Of a DNA stretch of 64,000 bases, positions 34,279 to 44,097 are shown in pieces. A model generated the notes under the pieces. It saw only the letters and a program-made list of their open reading frames with translations, made no database searches and was not told the origin of the DNA. A program made the position numbers and the translations under genes. The DNA is taken from positions 72,717-136,716 of the forward strand of contig PKVW01000056.1 of assembly GCA_003131585.1 (NCBI GenBank), in the 5' to 3' direction. This DNA is from Acidobacteriaceae bacterium (lineage in GTDB: Bacteria; Acidobacteriota; Terriglobia; Terriglobales; Acidobacteriaceae). Within the stretch, counting starts at the first letter, position 1. Each line of letters opens with the position of its first letter.

Positions 34279-35879
34279 TAAGTGAGGCTCTCCGCACAGC
34301 GTTGTTCGGCATTCATCCGTCGTGGAAGAACAATGCTAATGAGAGCCTTCCCCTCAGCCCCGGTTACGGACTTGGTCAGCGCCAGGGCAGGCCACGCGGC
34401 CAGCAGACATGCCAGGGAAACCTTTCCTAACTCCAGAACCGCCAGCCAGCGGACACTCGAAATAGCGGGCAGCGGGATCCGGGTGGCGATGGCGCCAGCC
34501 AACAGAACCGCCGCGCTCGCCACCGTCAATTTCAGGGCATCGGGCAGCAGAGATTTTGGGTGAAAAGCGCGAAAGGTTTTGGTAACCGCATACAGCATGA
34601 ATACCATTCCGATGAATTCTGTTAAGGCCAGGCCTGCCAGCACGCCGTAAAAACCCTCGTGGCGGGCAAAGGCCACGATCGAGAGCAAGCAGACAATACG
34701 CAGAGCCTGCCGAATGTTGTCCAGAAGCGCGTTTCCCGAAACTCTGTATAACACCAGTCCCAGGACGGAGAATGCCTGAAAGAAGCCCGCGGCGCATACC
34801 AGCCAGAGCGCGATTTGCAACGACGAATCGGCTTGTCCGGTCCAGGCAAACACCATCGTCGGTCCGAAAGCCGCAATGAAAGCCAGCGGAAAAAGGCACA
34901 AGCCCAAGGTGATTTTGAATGACTTCGTAATCAACCTGCGCATCGCTTCCTGGGAGCCGGATGCATACACCATCGCGCCTCCGGAAAGAATGGGCACCAG
35001 GAAAGCGTCCGACAGCATCACCGCCGACATCACCAGCCTTGTGGCGACCGCATAAATGCCCGACGCGTCAGCGCCAAAGACCCGGAGCACCGCCACCGGG
35101 AGGATGGAAACGTAAAGCACCTCGAGAACGTTCACTAGTTGATAGCTGCCCGCGAATCGGACCAGTTCTGGTATCACCTTCCTGGTCACGAACATTCTGC
35201 TTACGCGCACCTGCGGCAGGATTTTCTTCGAGCTGACATAACAGCAGAGTACGAATCCGACTTCGGAAGCGGCCATGACCGAGGCCATGGCAAACAGGCC
35301 GTAGCCAAAATGCAGAAGAATGACAATGGCTACCGCTTCGGCGACGGTGAAGAAGGTCGCGAAATTCCGGGCCAGGTCAATCCGGTGGCCGCCCATCACA
35401 ATGGCTTCGTAGACGGCGCCCACATTGGACAGAACCATGATCACCGCGAGGACGGAGGTTGACTCAGCCGCAGAATGCAAGAACTCCGGCGGCACTCCGG
35501 CGGCCCGCGCCAATGCGGTCGAGAACCACGCCACCGGAATCAACACCGCAACCGACAGAGCGAGCATCGCGGCACAGCCAGTGCTCAGAAGTTGGTTCGC
35601 CGTCTGGAAGTCGCCATTGCCGGTCGCTTCCGCGACATATTTTTGGAAGGCCGACTTGATGCCCACGCTGCCGAAGCGCATATAGGCCGCGGTGGTCATG
35701 ATGATCGACCAGATCCCATATCCCCCCAGGCCGAGATGGGCAATCACGATCGGTATCGTCACCAGCCGCGTTGCCACCTGGGCAAATCTGGAAACCACGC
35801 CGAAGACAGTGTTCCGCCCGATGGTTTGCGCCAGATTGCGAACTAAGGCAGGACTGGAAGATGAAGCCGTTGATTTCAT
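34278..35879 (-). CDS. Oligosaccharide flippase (Wzx, MOP superfamily)
   Basis: A 533-residue integral membrane protein with about 12-14 helices. The N-terminus (RNTVFGVVSRFAQVATRLVTIP) and LGLGGYGIWSIIMTTAAYMRFG loop are typical of the polysaccharide transporter family. It flips the lipid-linked repeat unit across the inner membrane. It is coupled by one base to the downstream acyltransferase gene. No soluble domain is present. Confidence 0.9.
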   Translation of the reverse strand: MKSTASSSSPALVRNLAQTIGRNTVFGVVSRFAQVATRLVTIPIVIAHLGLGGYGIWSIIMTTAAYMRFGSVGIKSAFQKYVAEATGNGDFQTANQLLSTGCAAMLALSVAVLIPVAWFSTALARAAGVPPEFLHSAAESTSVLAVIMVLSNVGAVYEAIVMGGHRIDLARNFATFFTVAEAVAIVILLHFGYGLFAMASVMAASEVGFVLCCYVSSKKILPQVRVSRMFVTRKVIPELVRFAGSYQLVNVLEVLYVSILPVAVLRVFGADASGIYAVATRLVMSAVMLSDAFLVPILSGGAMVYASGSQEAMRRLITKSFKITLGLCLFPLAFIAAFGPTMVFAWTGQADSSLQIALWLVCAAGFFQAFSVLGLVLYRVSGNALLDNIRQALRIVCLLSIVAFARHEGFYGVLAGLALTEFIGMVFMLYAVTKTFRAFHPKSLLPDALKLTVASAAVLLAGAIATRIPLPAISSVRWLAVLELGKVSLACLLAAWPALALTKSVTGAEGKALISIVLPRRMNAEQRCAESLT

Positions 35880-35976
35880 CGTGTGCTGTACCGCTGGGCG
35901 ATTTTACTGGCCACAAAGCTCCGAAGGGGAGGGATGGACGCCCACTGGTTACGTTTGCCAGCCGGAAGCGCGACCA

Positions 35977-37416
35977 TCAGTTCCCGAGACCCTGGCAAGC
36001 GATCTCCGATTCCCTCGTCCCCAGACCAGCCGCTTCTTCCGCAGGTTGCGTAACCAGGCTGACCTTATCCGATGGAGCTCCGAACTGGACCTGGTTCAAC
36101 TCTCGTTTCGGGCGAACCGCAATCGCCGCTGGAATCATGGCCAGCAGCGCATACCACGCCACCATGGTTTGATCGAAGTAAGAAATGCCAAAGAACGCAA
36201 CCACGTTGGCAAACAATGCCGACCCCAGCGCCCAAATGAAAAGGGCCGTCTTCTTGTCTTTTGCGGCAGCGCGCCGGGCCCCGCCCAAATACTTGAAGCC
36301 GTAAACGAGGACCGCCAGAAACAGAAGGAAGGGAAGAAGTCCGGAACTATCGCACAGGCCAACGTACTGATTTGCCGTGTCCCACATGTCCCAGCCCCAA
36401 ACGCCGGTGTCCTTTACGCCGAGAAGCCACCAATCCCCAAAATGGCGGATACATTGATCGACCAGCATGAATCGGTGCCAGGACGAAGAGCCGCCCGTGA
36501 TATCGATCCTGGTTATCAAGTGCCAAACCGGATTCTTCAGCAGTAATTGGAGGGAGATTAGAGTGAGCACGATTCCCCACCGCAGGGCGCGCATCCATCG
36601 GCGCAACGGCCAGAGGCAGAGCGCCAGCACACCGGCCGCATAGCCCAACACCGGGGTGCTGGAGTTGCAGGCCTCCGTAATCACGGTAGCCGAAACGATT
36701 CCCAGGACTGCCATCGTGCGATATTTCCTGCCCTTGCACCATAATCCAACGAACAACGGCATCAGGACCGCGCCAAAGGTTCCAGCCAGAATGGAATGAG
36801 CAAAAGGCCCCTGTGCGCGAAAGCGATCGTCCCGCACCGCGAGCGACGCGTATTGTGAAACTCGCGCTCCGCCCAGCATTGCGTATGGGTTGTGCCCGGT
36901 CGCCAGTTCGTACGTCATGACCACGGCAACGATGGCTCCGACACAGGCGAGCGTCTGAATCGTGCGTAGAACGTCTTCTTCGTCTCGGATCAGGAAGCGC
37001 AGCAGGAAGTAAACCCCGAAGACCGTGTAGAGGTTCCCCAACTCATTGATGACCTCTCCGGACGCCTGGAACAAAAGAATTCCGTTTGCCGCGATGAACA
37101 CCGTTAGGAGAATGACCGCCCAATCAATCTTGTTCATCCCTTGACTAAATACACGCGACTGCGAAGAAATTTTATCCTTGACGATTCGAACGATGCCGAA
37201 CAGGATCAGAATGCGCAGCATGAAGAAATGCCACGATCCGACCAGCAGAACCTGGTCCATGGGAATCAGGAGGGAGGCTGCGAGGAATGCAACCATCGCA
37301 TTCTTTCTTGGCCTGACGCATATCAAGACGCCCGCAACGAGAACCACGATCAGCACAGCCGGGTGGAGGATGGTCTCCGATACACCCCCGCCGAATTTGA
37401 GGCGATCCGGTCCCAT
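35977..37416 (-). CDS. O-antigen polymerase/ligase-like membrane protein (Wzy candidate)
   Basis: A 479-residue protein with about 11-12 hydrophobic helices and one large loop (about 290-360, containing WHRFMLVDQCIRHFGDWW and GVKDTGVWGWDMWDTANQYV). A big extracytoplasmic loop and the position beside a flippase gene fit a Wzy polymerase or O-antigen-ligase-type enzyme, which are too divergent to separate by motif. Confidence 0.72.
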   Translation of the reverse strand: MGPDRLKFGGGVSETILHPAVLIVVLVAGVLICVRPRKNAMVAFLAASLLIPMDQVLLVGSWHFFMLRILILFGIVRIVKDKISSQSRVFSQGMNKIDWAVILLTVFIAANGILLFQASGEVINELGNLYTVFGVYFLLRFLIRDEEDVLRTIQTLACVGAIVAVVMTYELATGHNPYAMLGGARVSQYASLAVRDDRFRAQGPFAHSILAGTFGAVLMPLFVGLWCKGRKYRTMAVLGIVSATVITEACNSSTPVLGYAAGVLALCLWPLRRWMRALRWGIVLTLISLQLLLKNPVWHLITRIDITGGSSSWHRFMLVDQCIRHFGDWWLLGVKDTGVWGWDMWDTANQYVGLCDSSGLLPFLLFLAVLVYGFKYLGGARRAAAKDKKTALFIWALGSALFANVVAFFGISYFDQTMVAWYALLAMIPAAIAVRPKRELNQVQFGAPSDKVSLVTQPAEEAAGLGTRESEIACQGLGN

Positions 37417-37426
37417 GATCTAGAAG

Positions 37427-38140
37427 TTACCTTCCAACATTCGACCCTGCCTTCACTTTATTCGCGGGAAATCCGCCGACTACGGTCCACGACTTGACCA
37501 ATCCGCAAAATCGCTCCGGAACTAGGTTTGCTCCCGGGAAGATGGCCCTGAGCTCGGTCTTGCCGAGCAGGCGGACCTCCTCGACGAGCTTGCGGGCCCC
37601 CGATGCGTCGGCACACGGGCCGCGCCACCCGCATCTCCACCGCTGGATCATCGCCGTTCGAAGGCGCACCGGCATCCATTGCCAGCCCGGCACCTGGAAG
37701 TGTGGCTCCATGGGGAACCAGAAGTTGGGCGTCTGCACCCAGAAAGCCTTGCCAACCCGTTGGATCTCCGAGGCCATCCGACGCTGGCTCTCGAAAGTAA
37801 AGAGGTGCTCGATTACTGAGTTGCTAAATGCCACATCGAAGCTGCGGTCGGCGAATTGGGCGAGGTCGGTTGCGTCCCCCGCGAGCGGCTTGATGTTTTC
37901 GTGCCGCGGCTTTTCCGGTACAAGGTTCACGCTGCATATCTGGATATCATTGCGCCCGGCCCAGCCACGTTTTTCCCAGAAATCGTTGGTGCCTCCAACG
38001 TCGAGAATGCGCAACGGCCGCGGCATGGACGCAACCAGCGCCTCGAACTGCCAGAAGCGGCGGGCGCGGAGCTTGTTGGAGAACGATTTTGGGTTTTCGT
38101 CGTCCGCGAGCCACCGCAAATTTGGCATTGAAAATTCCAT
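37427..38140 (-). CDS. SAM-dependent methyltransferase (class I)
   Basis: The protein is 237 residues from MEFSMPNLRWL, chosen because an AGGAGG site lies 8 nt upstream; an upstream frame adds 16 residues without support. The SAM site is ILDVGGTNDFWEKRG; SFDVAFSNSVIEHLF is motif II. It probably methylates a sugar or uronate of the EPS. It begins 10 bp after the end of the polymerase-like gene in genomic coordinates. Confidence 0.85.
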   Translation of the reverse strand: MEFSMPNLRWLADDENPKSFSNKLRARRFWQFEALVASMPRPLRILDVGGTNDFWEKRGWAGRNDIQICSVNLVPEKPRHENIKPLAGDATDLAQFADRSFDVAFSNSVIEHLFTFESQRRMASEIQRVGKAFWVQTPNFWFPMEPHFQVPGWQWMPVRLRTAMIQRWRCGWRGPCADASGARKLVEEVRLLGKTELRAIFPGANLVPERFCGLVKSWTVVGGFPANKVKAGSNVGR

Positions 38141-38355
38141 GCGACAAACCTCCTGCGCCACGGATCTCACAATGGATCGACGATCCACGAATGGACGCGA
38201 ACTCGGGCAATAGGCCAGGAACCTCGGACATGAAGGACGAACTGAAAAAAGTAGTCAGGCAGCAGCAATTTGGATCGTCGCCGCGATCGAGGCATGGTAA
38301 AACCGCGCTGGGAACGGGGACCGAAGCGGGATTTCACAAAAAGAGCAGGCTGTCG

Positions 38356-40092
38356 CTATTGCACAACTGCCGCAAGGCCTGTTGGGGCTTGCGGCGCTCC
38401 GCCACTTGCGAACTGGTACGCTCCAATTTGCCACTCTCCGGAAGTCGGACGGGCCACCGGGGTTCTGGCGGGCCATGAGACGGTGTGATCGGCTGAATTG
38501 TAGCTAACCCCCAGCGTCGTGTCGCTCAAGCAGGCGCTCCCAGCGGCCGCATTGATGCTGGAGATCGTAGAGCACAGCGACATCAGATTGGCCGCAGTTC
38601 CAATCGTCGCGGCCGCGGTGGAATCGAGCGGAGCGAAAGGATAGGTCTCAGTGAAATTCAGATTGCCCGTGCCGTTGCCCGACCCAATGGGAGCGCAGAT
38701 CAGGGTTCCACCGAAGTTCGTCGTGGTGATTCCGCCACAGGTTTTGGAGTTGTTGGGACTTGATGTGAGGCTGCCCGACCATCCACTGTGATTTAGTACT
38801 GCTGGCCCCCCCGAGCTGTTGCTGGACACGCCGAAATTATTGTAGTCGAAAACGCTAGCGGCATTTCTGAGCCCGACGCAGATGTATCCTGCATTTGGAT
38901 CTACTCCGCATTCTTCCGTGTTCTGGAAATAGTAGTAGGTGCCACCCTGGCCAGCCCCTGAGAATGAACTCGTGTCGTAGCCGTTGGGCTGGTACATGCC
39001 CGTGTTCACGTTGTTGAAGTAATAAACGGTGGCCGAGTCCTCTTCCACCTCCAGATTTTCCGCGTTGACATTTGTGCAATCGACATTGTTGTTGTAAATG
39101 AGTTCGTTGAACGAACTTGGCATGGTCCCAAAGACGTGAATGCAGTTGCCGTGCGGCTCGCTCCCATTGTTCGGGTAAAACGTGGTCGCGATGTTCCTCA
39201 TGGTGTTGTCGTGAACCAGTAGGATCGTCTCGTCGTTGGAAGGACTGGATGGGTTGAAGATGACGTTATCGAGTCCGCTGAAATAGTTGTTGTACACGTT
39301 TCCGGTGTAGACGCCCTGGCAGCAATCCGCGCCGCCATCGGAGTTGTCGATAACGCTGTCGTGAAAACTAGAGCCGGCATCCCGCGGCATCCAGAACAGC
39401 GCACCCGTATTCGCCGGGTCCGTGCTGGTTGGGTACGCGGTATGCGTCACATTGTGAGCGTAGAGGTTTTTCAACTCCCAGTTGCCTCCGGTGCCGCTCA
39501 AGTATCCGTGCCAACTAATGTATCCGCAAGCGTTGAAGTTGACGTTGCAATTCGTCCCGCTCCAGTACAGTCCGGTGAATTCGATATTGTCCAGAACCAG
39601 GTAGCTCGCCTGGTGCGCAGCATCGCTCAGAAGGCTTCCGGTATTGGAGTTATAGCCACTGCCCTTGCCCCCGCTGAAGATTGGCCGCGACCATGACCCA
39701 CCTGTAAACCAGCCGGGGTCCGGCCCCATGTAGTCAGGCGCTCCGCTGGCTCCGCCCCACGGCAGGCTCGCTGGCCAGCAGCGATCATCGACGGTCACGC
39801 CCCCCTTGAAAATCCAGCCTTCGCCAGAGCCGGATGTGTGAGCCGTCGCTGCGCCTGTAGCGTTCGCGCACGTCGGAAGATGTTGCCAGGGGCTCGATTC
39901 CGACGTACCAGCGTTCGAATCGCTCCCGCCGGCGTAATCGATGAAATAAAACGAGGTCACCCCGTTCGGGATATTTGCCGGGCAAGCGCCGGATGCAAAC
40001 CCGGAACACGATCCCCCGGTTGCGGAGGCAGTTCCGGGGATTATGATGCCGACGGTCAACATGAGGAGGGCGAGGCGAAGCAAACGATTCAT
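38356..40092 (-). CDS. Secreted right-handed beta-helix-type protein
   Basis: A 578-residue exported protein with signal peptide (about 1-24, LALLMLTVGIIIPGTASA). The body is rich in Asn, Gly, Ser and paired Cys, with repeats such as NLYAHNVTHT, NVYNNYFSGLDNV and LIYNNNVDCTNVN that suggest a right-handed parallel beta-helix, the fold of polysaccharide lyases and hydrolases. It ends in the opening of an Fn3-like segment (APQAPTGLAAVVQ) and then stops. By location it may be the EPS lyase or depolymerase that trims the product; no catalytic residues are identified. Confidence 0.75.
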   Translation of the reverse strand: MNRLLRLALLMLTVGIIIPGTASATGGSCSGFASGACPANIPNGVTSFYFIDYAGGSDSNAGTSESSPWQHLPTCANATGAATAHTSGSGEGWIFKGGVTVDDRCWPASLPWGGASGAPDYMGPDPGWFTGGSWSRPIFSGGKGSGYNSNTGSLLSDAAHQASYLVLDNIEFTGLYWSGTNCNVNFNACGYISWHGYLSGTGGNWELKNLYAHNVTHTAYPTSTDPANTGALFWMPRDAGSSFHDSVIDNSDGGADCCQGVYTGNVYNNYFSGLDNVIFNPSSPSNDETILLVHDNTMRNIATTFYPNNGSEPHGNCIHVFGTMPSSFNELIYNNNVDCTNVNAENLEVEEDSATVYYFNNVNTGMYQPNGYDTSSFSGAGQGGTYYYFQNTEECGVDPNAGYICVGLRNAASVFDYNNFGVSSNSSGGPAVLNHSGWSGSLTSSPNNSKTCGGITTTNFGGTLICAPIGSGNGTGNLNFTETYPFAPLDSTAAATIGTAANLMSLCSTISSINAAAGSACLSDTTLGVSYNSADHTVSWPARTPVARPTSGEWQIGAYQFASGGAPQAPTGLAAVVQ

Positions 40093-40210
40093 GACTGGGG
40101 ATCCCCTGCTAAAATCTCACGCTTGCTCTTTGCAAGCCTGAGGACAGGGTATACCGGGTCAAAAGCCGAGCCAAGAACACACAAGGACATGAACCGGGCA
40201 TGCACCAAGA

Positions 40211-40999
40211 TCACGCGGAAACCGCACAAGGTGCGTGGCCTTTTGGATTCCCGTTTTGAACCCCAACTTCCGCCAGCGCTTCTCGCACGGTTAGAATCCG
40301 GCAACCGCTTCGAACGGCGCAAGATAGCGCCGCTTCCAGCAGCGAAGGCGTGCAACCGAACGCCGAAGGTCTTGGACGCACGTCATGCGTATAGAAAATC
40401 AACCAGGTCTTTCGTTTCGCGTTTTCCAGGATCAACTTCTCCGCCCGCCCGGCGCTATCGAGATCGCCGTAGAGGCTGTTCGCCCGGAGCAGGTTCAGAT
40501 CGATGTCTGGCCCGTTGCAACCGGGAGCGATGCTTCTCGCACTGCCGGGCCCGAGCCTCAGGGTGCGCTTGGCCTGGAGCGTGACATGGCCAAACGGATA
40601 GGCGAAATTCGTGGAGTCCACGCCGGTTACTTCCTCAATTGCCTTCCTACCCTTTTCCACGTCCTCGCGGAATGCGGCACAGGAAACCGAGCGGCAGGAA
40701 ATGTGGCTGAAGGTGTGGCTGGCTAATTCGTGGCCCCTTTCCAGCAGAGAATCCATATCCTCGGAACGGAACTGCTCCCCGAGCTCGTTCGAGGCGTTCA
40801 TCAGCCCAAAAGCCGCGTAGTATGTCCCCCGAACTCCAAACCGTTCCAAAACAGCCCCACCCGCCGAATAAGCGGTGCGGGGGAAATCGTCGAAGCTGAA
40901 CGATACGATGGGCCCGCGATTCCCCAACGGCACCGTGCGCCGGTACAGCGAGCACAGCACTTTGCGCCGCACCGCACCCAGCCCGGAACGGAGGCTCAT
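40211..40999 (-). CDS. Polysaccharide deacetylase-family protein (second copy)
   Basis: A 262-residue CE4-fold protein. Motif 1 is FSFDDFPRTA (Asp pair), motif 2 SHTFSH (metal histidines) and motif 3 AYPFGH, close to the exosortase-locus deacetylase subgroup. It has no signal peptide. It starts by ATGA overlap with the FkbH-like gene stop, so the two are translationally coupled. Whether it deacetylates a lipid-linked sugar in the cytoplasm or the exported polymer is unknown. Confidence 0.85.
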   Translation of the reverse strand: MSLRSGLGAVRRKVLCSLYRRTVPLGNRGPIVSFSFDDFPRTAYSAGGAVLERFGVRGTYYAAFGLMNASNELGEQFRSEDMDSLLERGHELASHTFSHISCRSVSCAAFREDVEKGRKAIEEVTGVDSTNFAYPFGHVTLQAKRTLRLGPGSARSIAPGCNGPDIDLNLLRANSLYGDLDSAGRAEKLILENAKRKTWLIFYTHDVRPRPSAFGCTPSLLEAALSCAVRSGCRILTVREALAEVGVQNGNPKGHAPCAVSA

Positions 41000-42864
41000 G
41001 CTGGCGTCACCAGGAGCGCGTCTTCGGTAATGATGTCAATGACGCCGTCGTCCGGAACCTGTCTTTCCTTAGGAAACCTCAGGGATAGAACTCCGTCCCT
41101 GTTTTGTGTCTCTTCCTTTTGTGTCTCTTCGTTTTGTGTCTCTTCCATGGCCAGGTCGGCAAACACCTGCCCCGACGGAGCATTCCGCGGAGTCTTGCGG
41201 TAATCAGCGTAAAAATCCTTGCCGGTTTCGGCGATGTACCTGCGCATCATCCAGGTCAGAAACGCGTGTTCGACGCGCTTGGATTGAATGCGGCAACTGA
41301 ACATCAGATCGGTCATTCTCGGTTCGCGGCGATCGACGATGGAAAAACCGATCACTCCATAGCTGCCAAACCGGTCCTCGCAAGTGAGGACAAACGTATC
41401 CAGATGCGGGTTGGACAGTAGATTCCTCAACACCTCGCGATCGTACCGGTTCCCGGAAAAGTTCATCTGGTTCGTTCGTTGGGTCAACTCGTGGACGCGC
41501 TCCAGATTCTCTTCGCTCATCGGACGAACCGTCAGTTGAATCTGGCAGTGCCGGAGGAATGCCATGTAGTCGTTGCTGAAGCTCTGCGCCACCGTCTGCC
41601 GGCTCGCCTCTACTTGATACAGCTTGCGCCGTTGCTGGCTTTCGGAAGTGATGGGAACTTGGCACTCGCCCCGTTCCGGCAGAGTACGGTACTGTTCCGC
41701 ATTCAGAACTTGCACCTCCGGACAGACCGCCTTCACTTCCTCCAGCTCGAACTTGGAGTCGTCGATGAACAGAATGCTGTCCATGCCAATGTTTAGCTGT
41801 TGGGCAATGGCTTTGATTCCCTGGCTTTTCGGTTGCCAGGAGATCTGTGGGCACAGGAAGTACTGATCAAGCTGGAACTTCTTAATCACTCGCAGCGCAT
41901 CTTCCGAATTGTTTTTGCTGGCGATCGAGTGCAGGATTCCGCGCCGATCCAGTGCCTGAATGACGGCGGCGATGTCCGGCTTCAGTTGCAGGCGTTCTGG
42001 ACCGTCCTCGACCAATACGCCGTCCCACAGCGTGTTGTCGAGGTCCCATACGACGCACTTGATTTTCTTGCCGGTCGTGTCAGGCTTCTTGCCGGGCTCG
42101 TCAGCCTTCTTGCTTTCCGCCAGCTCGGTTACAAACTCCATCAGGCCAAAGTAAAGGGTTGTCTCATGGGCCTCGTCGTTGGGGATAAGATCGATGCCAA
42201 ACGGTTGCCGAAGATCGATCAACGCGGTAATTTCCTCCAACGGAACCCGGATGCGGTGAAATCCCGGGGTCAGATCGATCAGTTTTTGGAACGGCATCCT
42301 GGAGCGCTCATCAATCGCGCGCATGGTCAGCGACAGGCGAACATCGTGCGATTCTGGGTTGTAGCATTCCAGAAGAAAGCACGCCGGGAATGCGTGGCCG
42401 TTGGATGCCGAGCTGGCCATTCTCTTCTTGAAACCATAGCGCTTGGCCGTGGCCGTGATCTTTACGAGCGACGGCAAAGGGAATCGCTGCAGCGCGCTTC
42501 CGATCCGGTAGTCTCTTCTTTCAAGCCGTTCCGCTTTCTCCGCCGTATGCAATCGGATATTGCCGGGGGTCCACAGTTTCCCCCAGCGCTTAAAGCGAAT
42601 CTTCAAAAGGTAGGGATTCACGGCCGACGGGGATTCGATTCTCACCATTCCGTCCGCGAACCTCCGGCATCTTCCGTCCTGCCGGGGACTGTACAGATCG
42701 CAGGATGTGTAGCAGGTGGGCCACACACACTCCGTGCAGTGCTCGCTCCATGGGAGCACCGTTCGAGCCCGTATCCGTCCTATGAGATGTTCGAACGAAC
42801 GCATTGCCTCAACAGGAAGTTGAGCCGGACTTTCGGTATTGTAATTTGCTTCTGTCTCGTACAT
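40996..42864 (-). CDS. FkbH-like HAD-IIIC phosphatase with extra N-terminal domain
   Basis: A 622-residue protein. Residues about 1-240 are an extra domain with a cysteine cluster (CTECVWPTCYTSCDLYSP) and a beta-sandwich-like stretch. Residues about 265-400 are a HAD-IIIC phosphatase (VVWDLDNTLWDGVL, ASKNNSED, ILFIDDSKFELEEVK). The C-terminal part (about 430-580) is GNAT-like. FkbH proteins move a glyceryl unit from 1,3-bisphosphoglycerate to an acyl carrier protein. The C-terminus carries three 15-bp units coding EETQN, EETQK and EETQN. It is coupled to the deacetylase by ATGA overlap. Confidence 0.85.
   Translation of the reverse strand: MYETEANYNTESPAQLPVEAMRSFEHLIGRIRARTVLPWSEHCTECVWPTCYTSCDLYSPRQDGRCRRFADGMVRIESPSAVNPYLLKIRFKRWGKLWTPGNIRLHTAEKAERLERRDYRIGSALQRFPLPSLVKITATAKRYGFKKRMASSASNGHAFPACFLLECYNPESHDVRLSLTMRAIDERSRMPFQKLIDLTPGFHRIRVPLEEITALIDLRQPFGIDLIPNDEAHETTLYFGLMEFVTELAESKKADEPGKKPDTTGKKIKCVVWDLDNTLWDGVLVEDGPERLQLKPDIAAVIQALDRRGILHSIASKNNSEDALRVIKKFQLDQYFLCPQISWQPKSQGIKAIAQQLNIGMDSILFIDDSKFELEEVKAVCPEVQVLNAEQYRTLPERGECQVPITSESQQRRKLYQVEASRQTVAQSFSNDYMAFLRHCQIQLTVRPMSEENLERVHELTQRTNQMNFSGNRYDREVLRNLLSNPHLDTFVLTCEDRFGSYGVIGFSIVDRREPRMTDLMFSCRIQSKRVEHAFLTWMMRRYIAETGKDFYADYRKTPRNAPSGQVFADLAMEETQNEETQKEETQNRDGVLSLRFPKERQVPDDGVIDIITEDALLVTPA
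41102..41146. repeat. 15-bp tandem repeat in frame, 3 copies
   Basis: TTTTGTGTCTCTTCC, TTTTGTGTCTCTTCG and TTTTGTGTCTCTTCC. On the minus strand they encode a pentapeptide series (EETQN, EETQK, EETQN) in the FkbH-like protein. Confidence 0.9.
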
Positions 42865-42936
42865 GGGGTGGCTTTGCCCGGTCTGGCTCGGTCTTTTAAC
42901 GGAGGCGGTAGACGCGACGGCGGTGCATCCGTTGGA

Positions 42937-43965
42937 TCATGCGACTTTCCTGCCGGCCTCTAAGGGCTTGAGCTTCGCTCCGCCCACCCACTGCAGGCAG
43001 GCGAGACTTCTCTTGAACCTGGCGACGGTGCGAGGTCTTTGCGATGGCGAGCACAGATAGATGAAGGCGGAGCCCAGCAGCCGGACCGAATGATGGACGG
43101 CAAACGCAACCAGAAAGCCGAGTTGAGCCAGCCCACCGTGATGCTTTCGCCAGTATTGCCAGGTGGCGCGGTACAGCTCCAGATAAAAGCGCACCGGCGC
43201 ATGGGAGGAACTCGCTCCGCCATAGTGAATCGCGCCGGCTTCCGCAAAGAAAACGACCGTCTCTCCGGCTTTTCGGAAGCGGTAGCACCAATCCACATCT
43301 TCTCCGTACATGAAGAACTGCGGATCCAGAAGGCCGACTCGTTCGACTGCGCTTCCGCGAACCAGGAGAAACCAGCCATTCAGTACTTCGACAGGCGCCG
43401 TCGTCCGGTGATCGAAATCGGTCATCAACAGACCCCCAAACGAGCGGGATCTCTTGAACAGGGAATCGAGTCCAATGGCCCTGCAGAAGTTGTTCCAGAC
43501 GGTGGGAAAGCGCATCGTGGAGCGTCTCACCTCGCCGTTTGCCGCCAACATCCTCGGTCCCAGCATGCCCACCCCAGGATGGTCCGCCAGGTAGCGGATC
43601 ATGGGCGAAATGCAATCGTCGATGAACTTTACGTCCGAGTTCACCAGGCAAATGTAATCCCCCGAACTCTGCGCGATCCCAATGTTGTTGGCCTTGGCGA
43701 ATCCGAAGTTTTCCGGGTTGCGAATCAACTTAAATTCCGGAAATACTTCCGCAACCAGTTCCGGGGTTCCGTCCGTGGAAGCGTTATCGACGACGATCAC
43801 TTCGGAGCAAGCTTTCTCGCAGTGTTCTCGCAACGACTCAAGACACTCCAGCACGTACTCCTTGGCATTCCACACCACGATGACCACTGAGACTCGCGAT
43901 GGCCCAGCCTGGGGCCGCGGCGACTGCAATGCAAGCGTTCTGGATTCGGCGATCATCTTTGACAT
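42937..43965 (-). CDS. Glycosyltransferase family 2 (rhamnosyltransferase-like)
   Basis: A 342-residue GT-A enzyme of the WbbL/RfbN type. The opening is VSVVIVVWNAKEYVLECL; VNSDVKFIDDC contains the DxD-type metal motif and MYGEDVDWCYRFRKAG is the conserved catalytic loop. A C-terminal hydrophobic stretch (about 280-310) may associate it with the membrane. It lies between the FemAB-like and FkbH-like genes. Confidence 0.9.
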   Translation of the reverse strand: MSKMIAESRTLALQSPRPQAGPSRVSVVIVVWNAKEYVLECLESLREHCEKACSEVIVVDNASTDGTPELVAEVFPEFKLIRNPENFGFAKANNIGIAQSSGDYICLVNSDVKFIDDCISPMIRYLADHPGVGMLGPRMLAANGEVRRSTMRFPTVWNNFCRAIGLDSLFKRSRSFGGLLMTDFDHRTTAPVEVLNGWFLLVRGSAVERVGLLDPQFFMYGEDVDWCYRFRKAGETVVFFAEAGAIHYGGASSSHAPVRFYLELYRATWQYWRKHHGGLAQLGFLVAFAVHHSVRLLGSAFIYLCSPSQRPRTVARFKRSLACLQWVGGAKLKPLEAGRKVA

Positions 43966-44097
43966 CTGGAACTCGATGGATGCATCCCGTCGGGATACGC
44001 AGTTGATTGAAATCGGTCGGCTGAACCGCGCACTCGCCGGGTCACGTGTAGCTCATCAGCCAGGAACTTCCGGCCCCGGCAAAAGACAAGCCATTTC

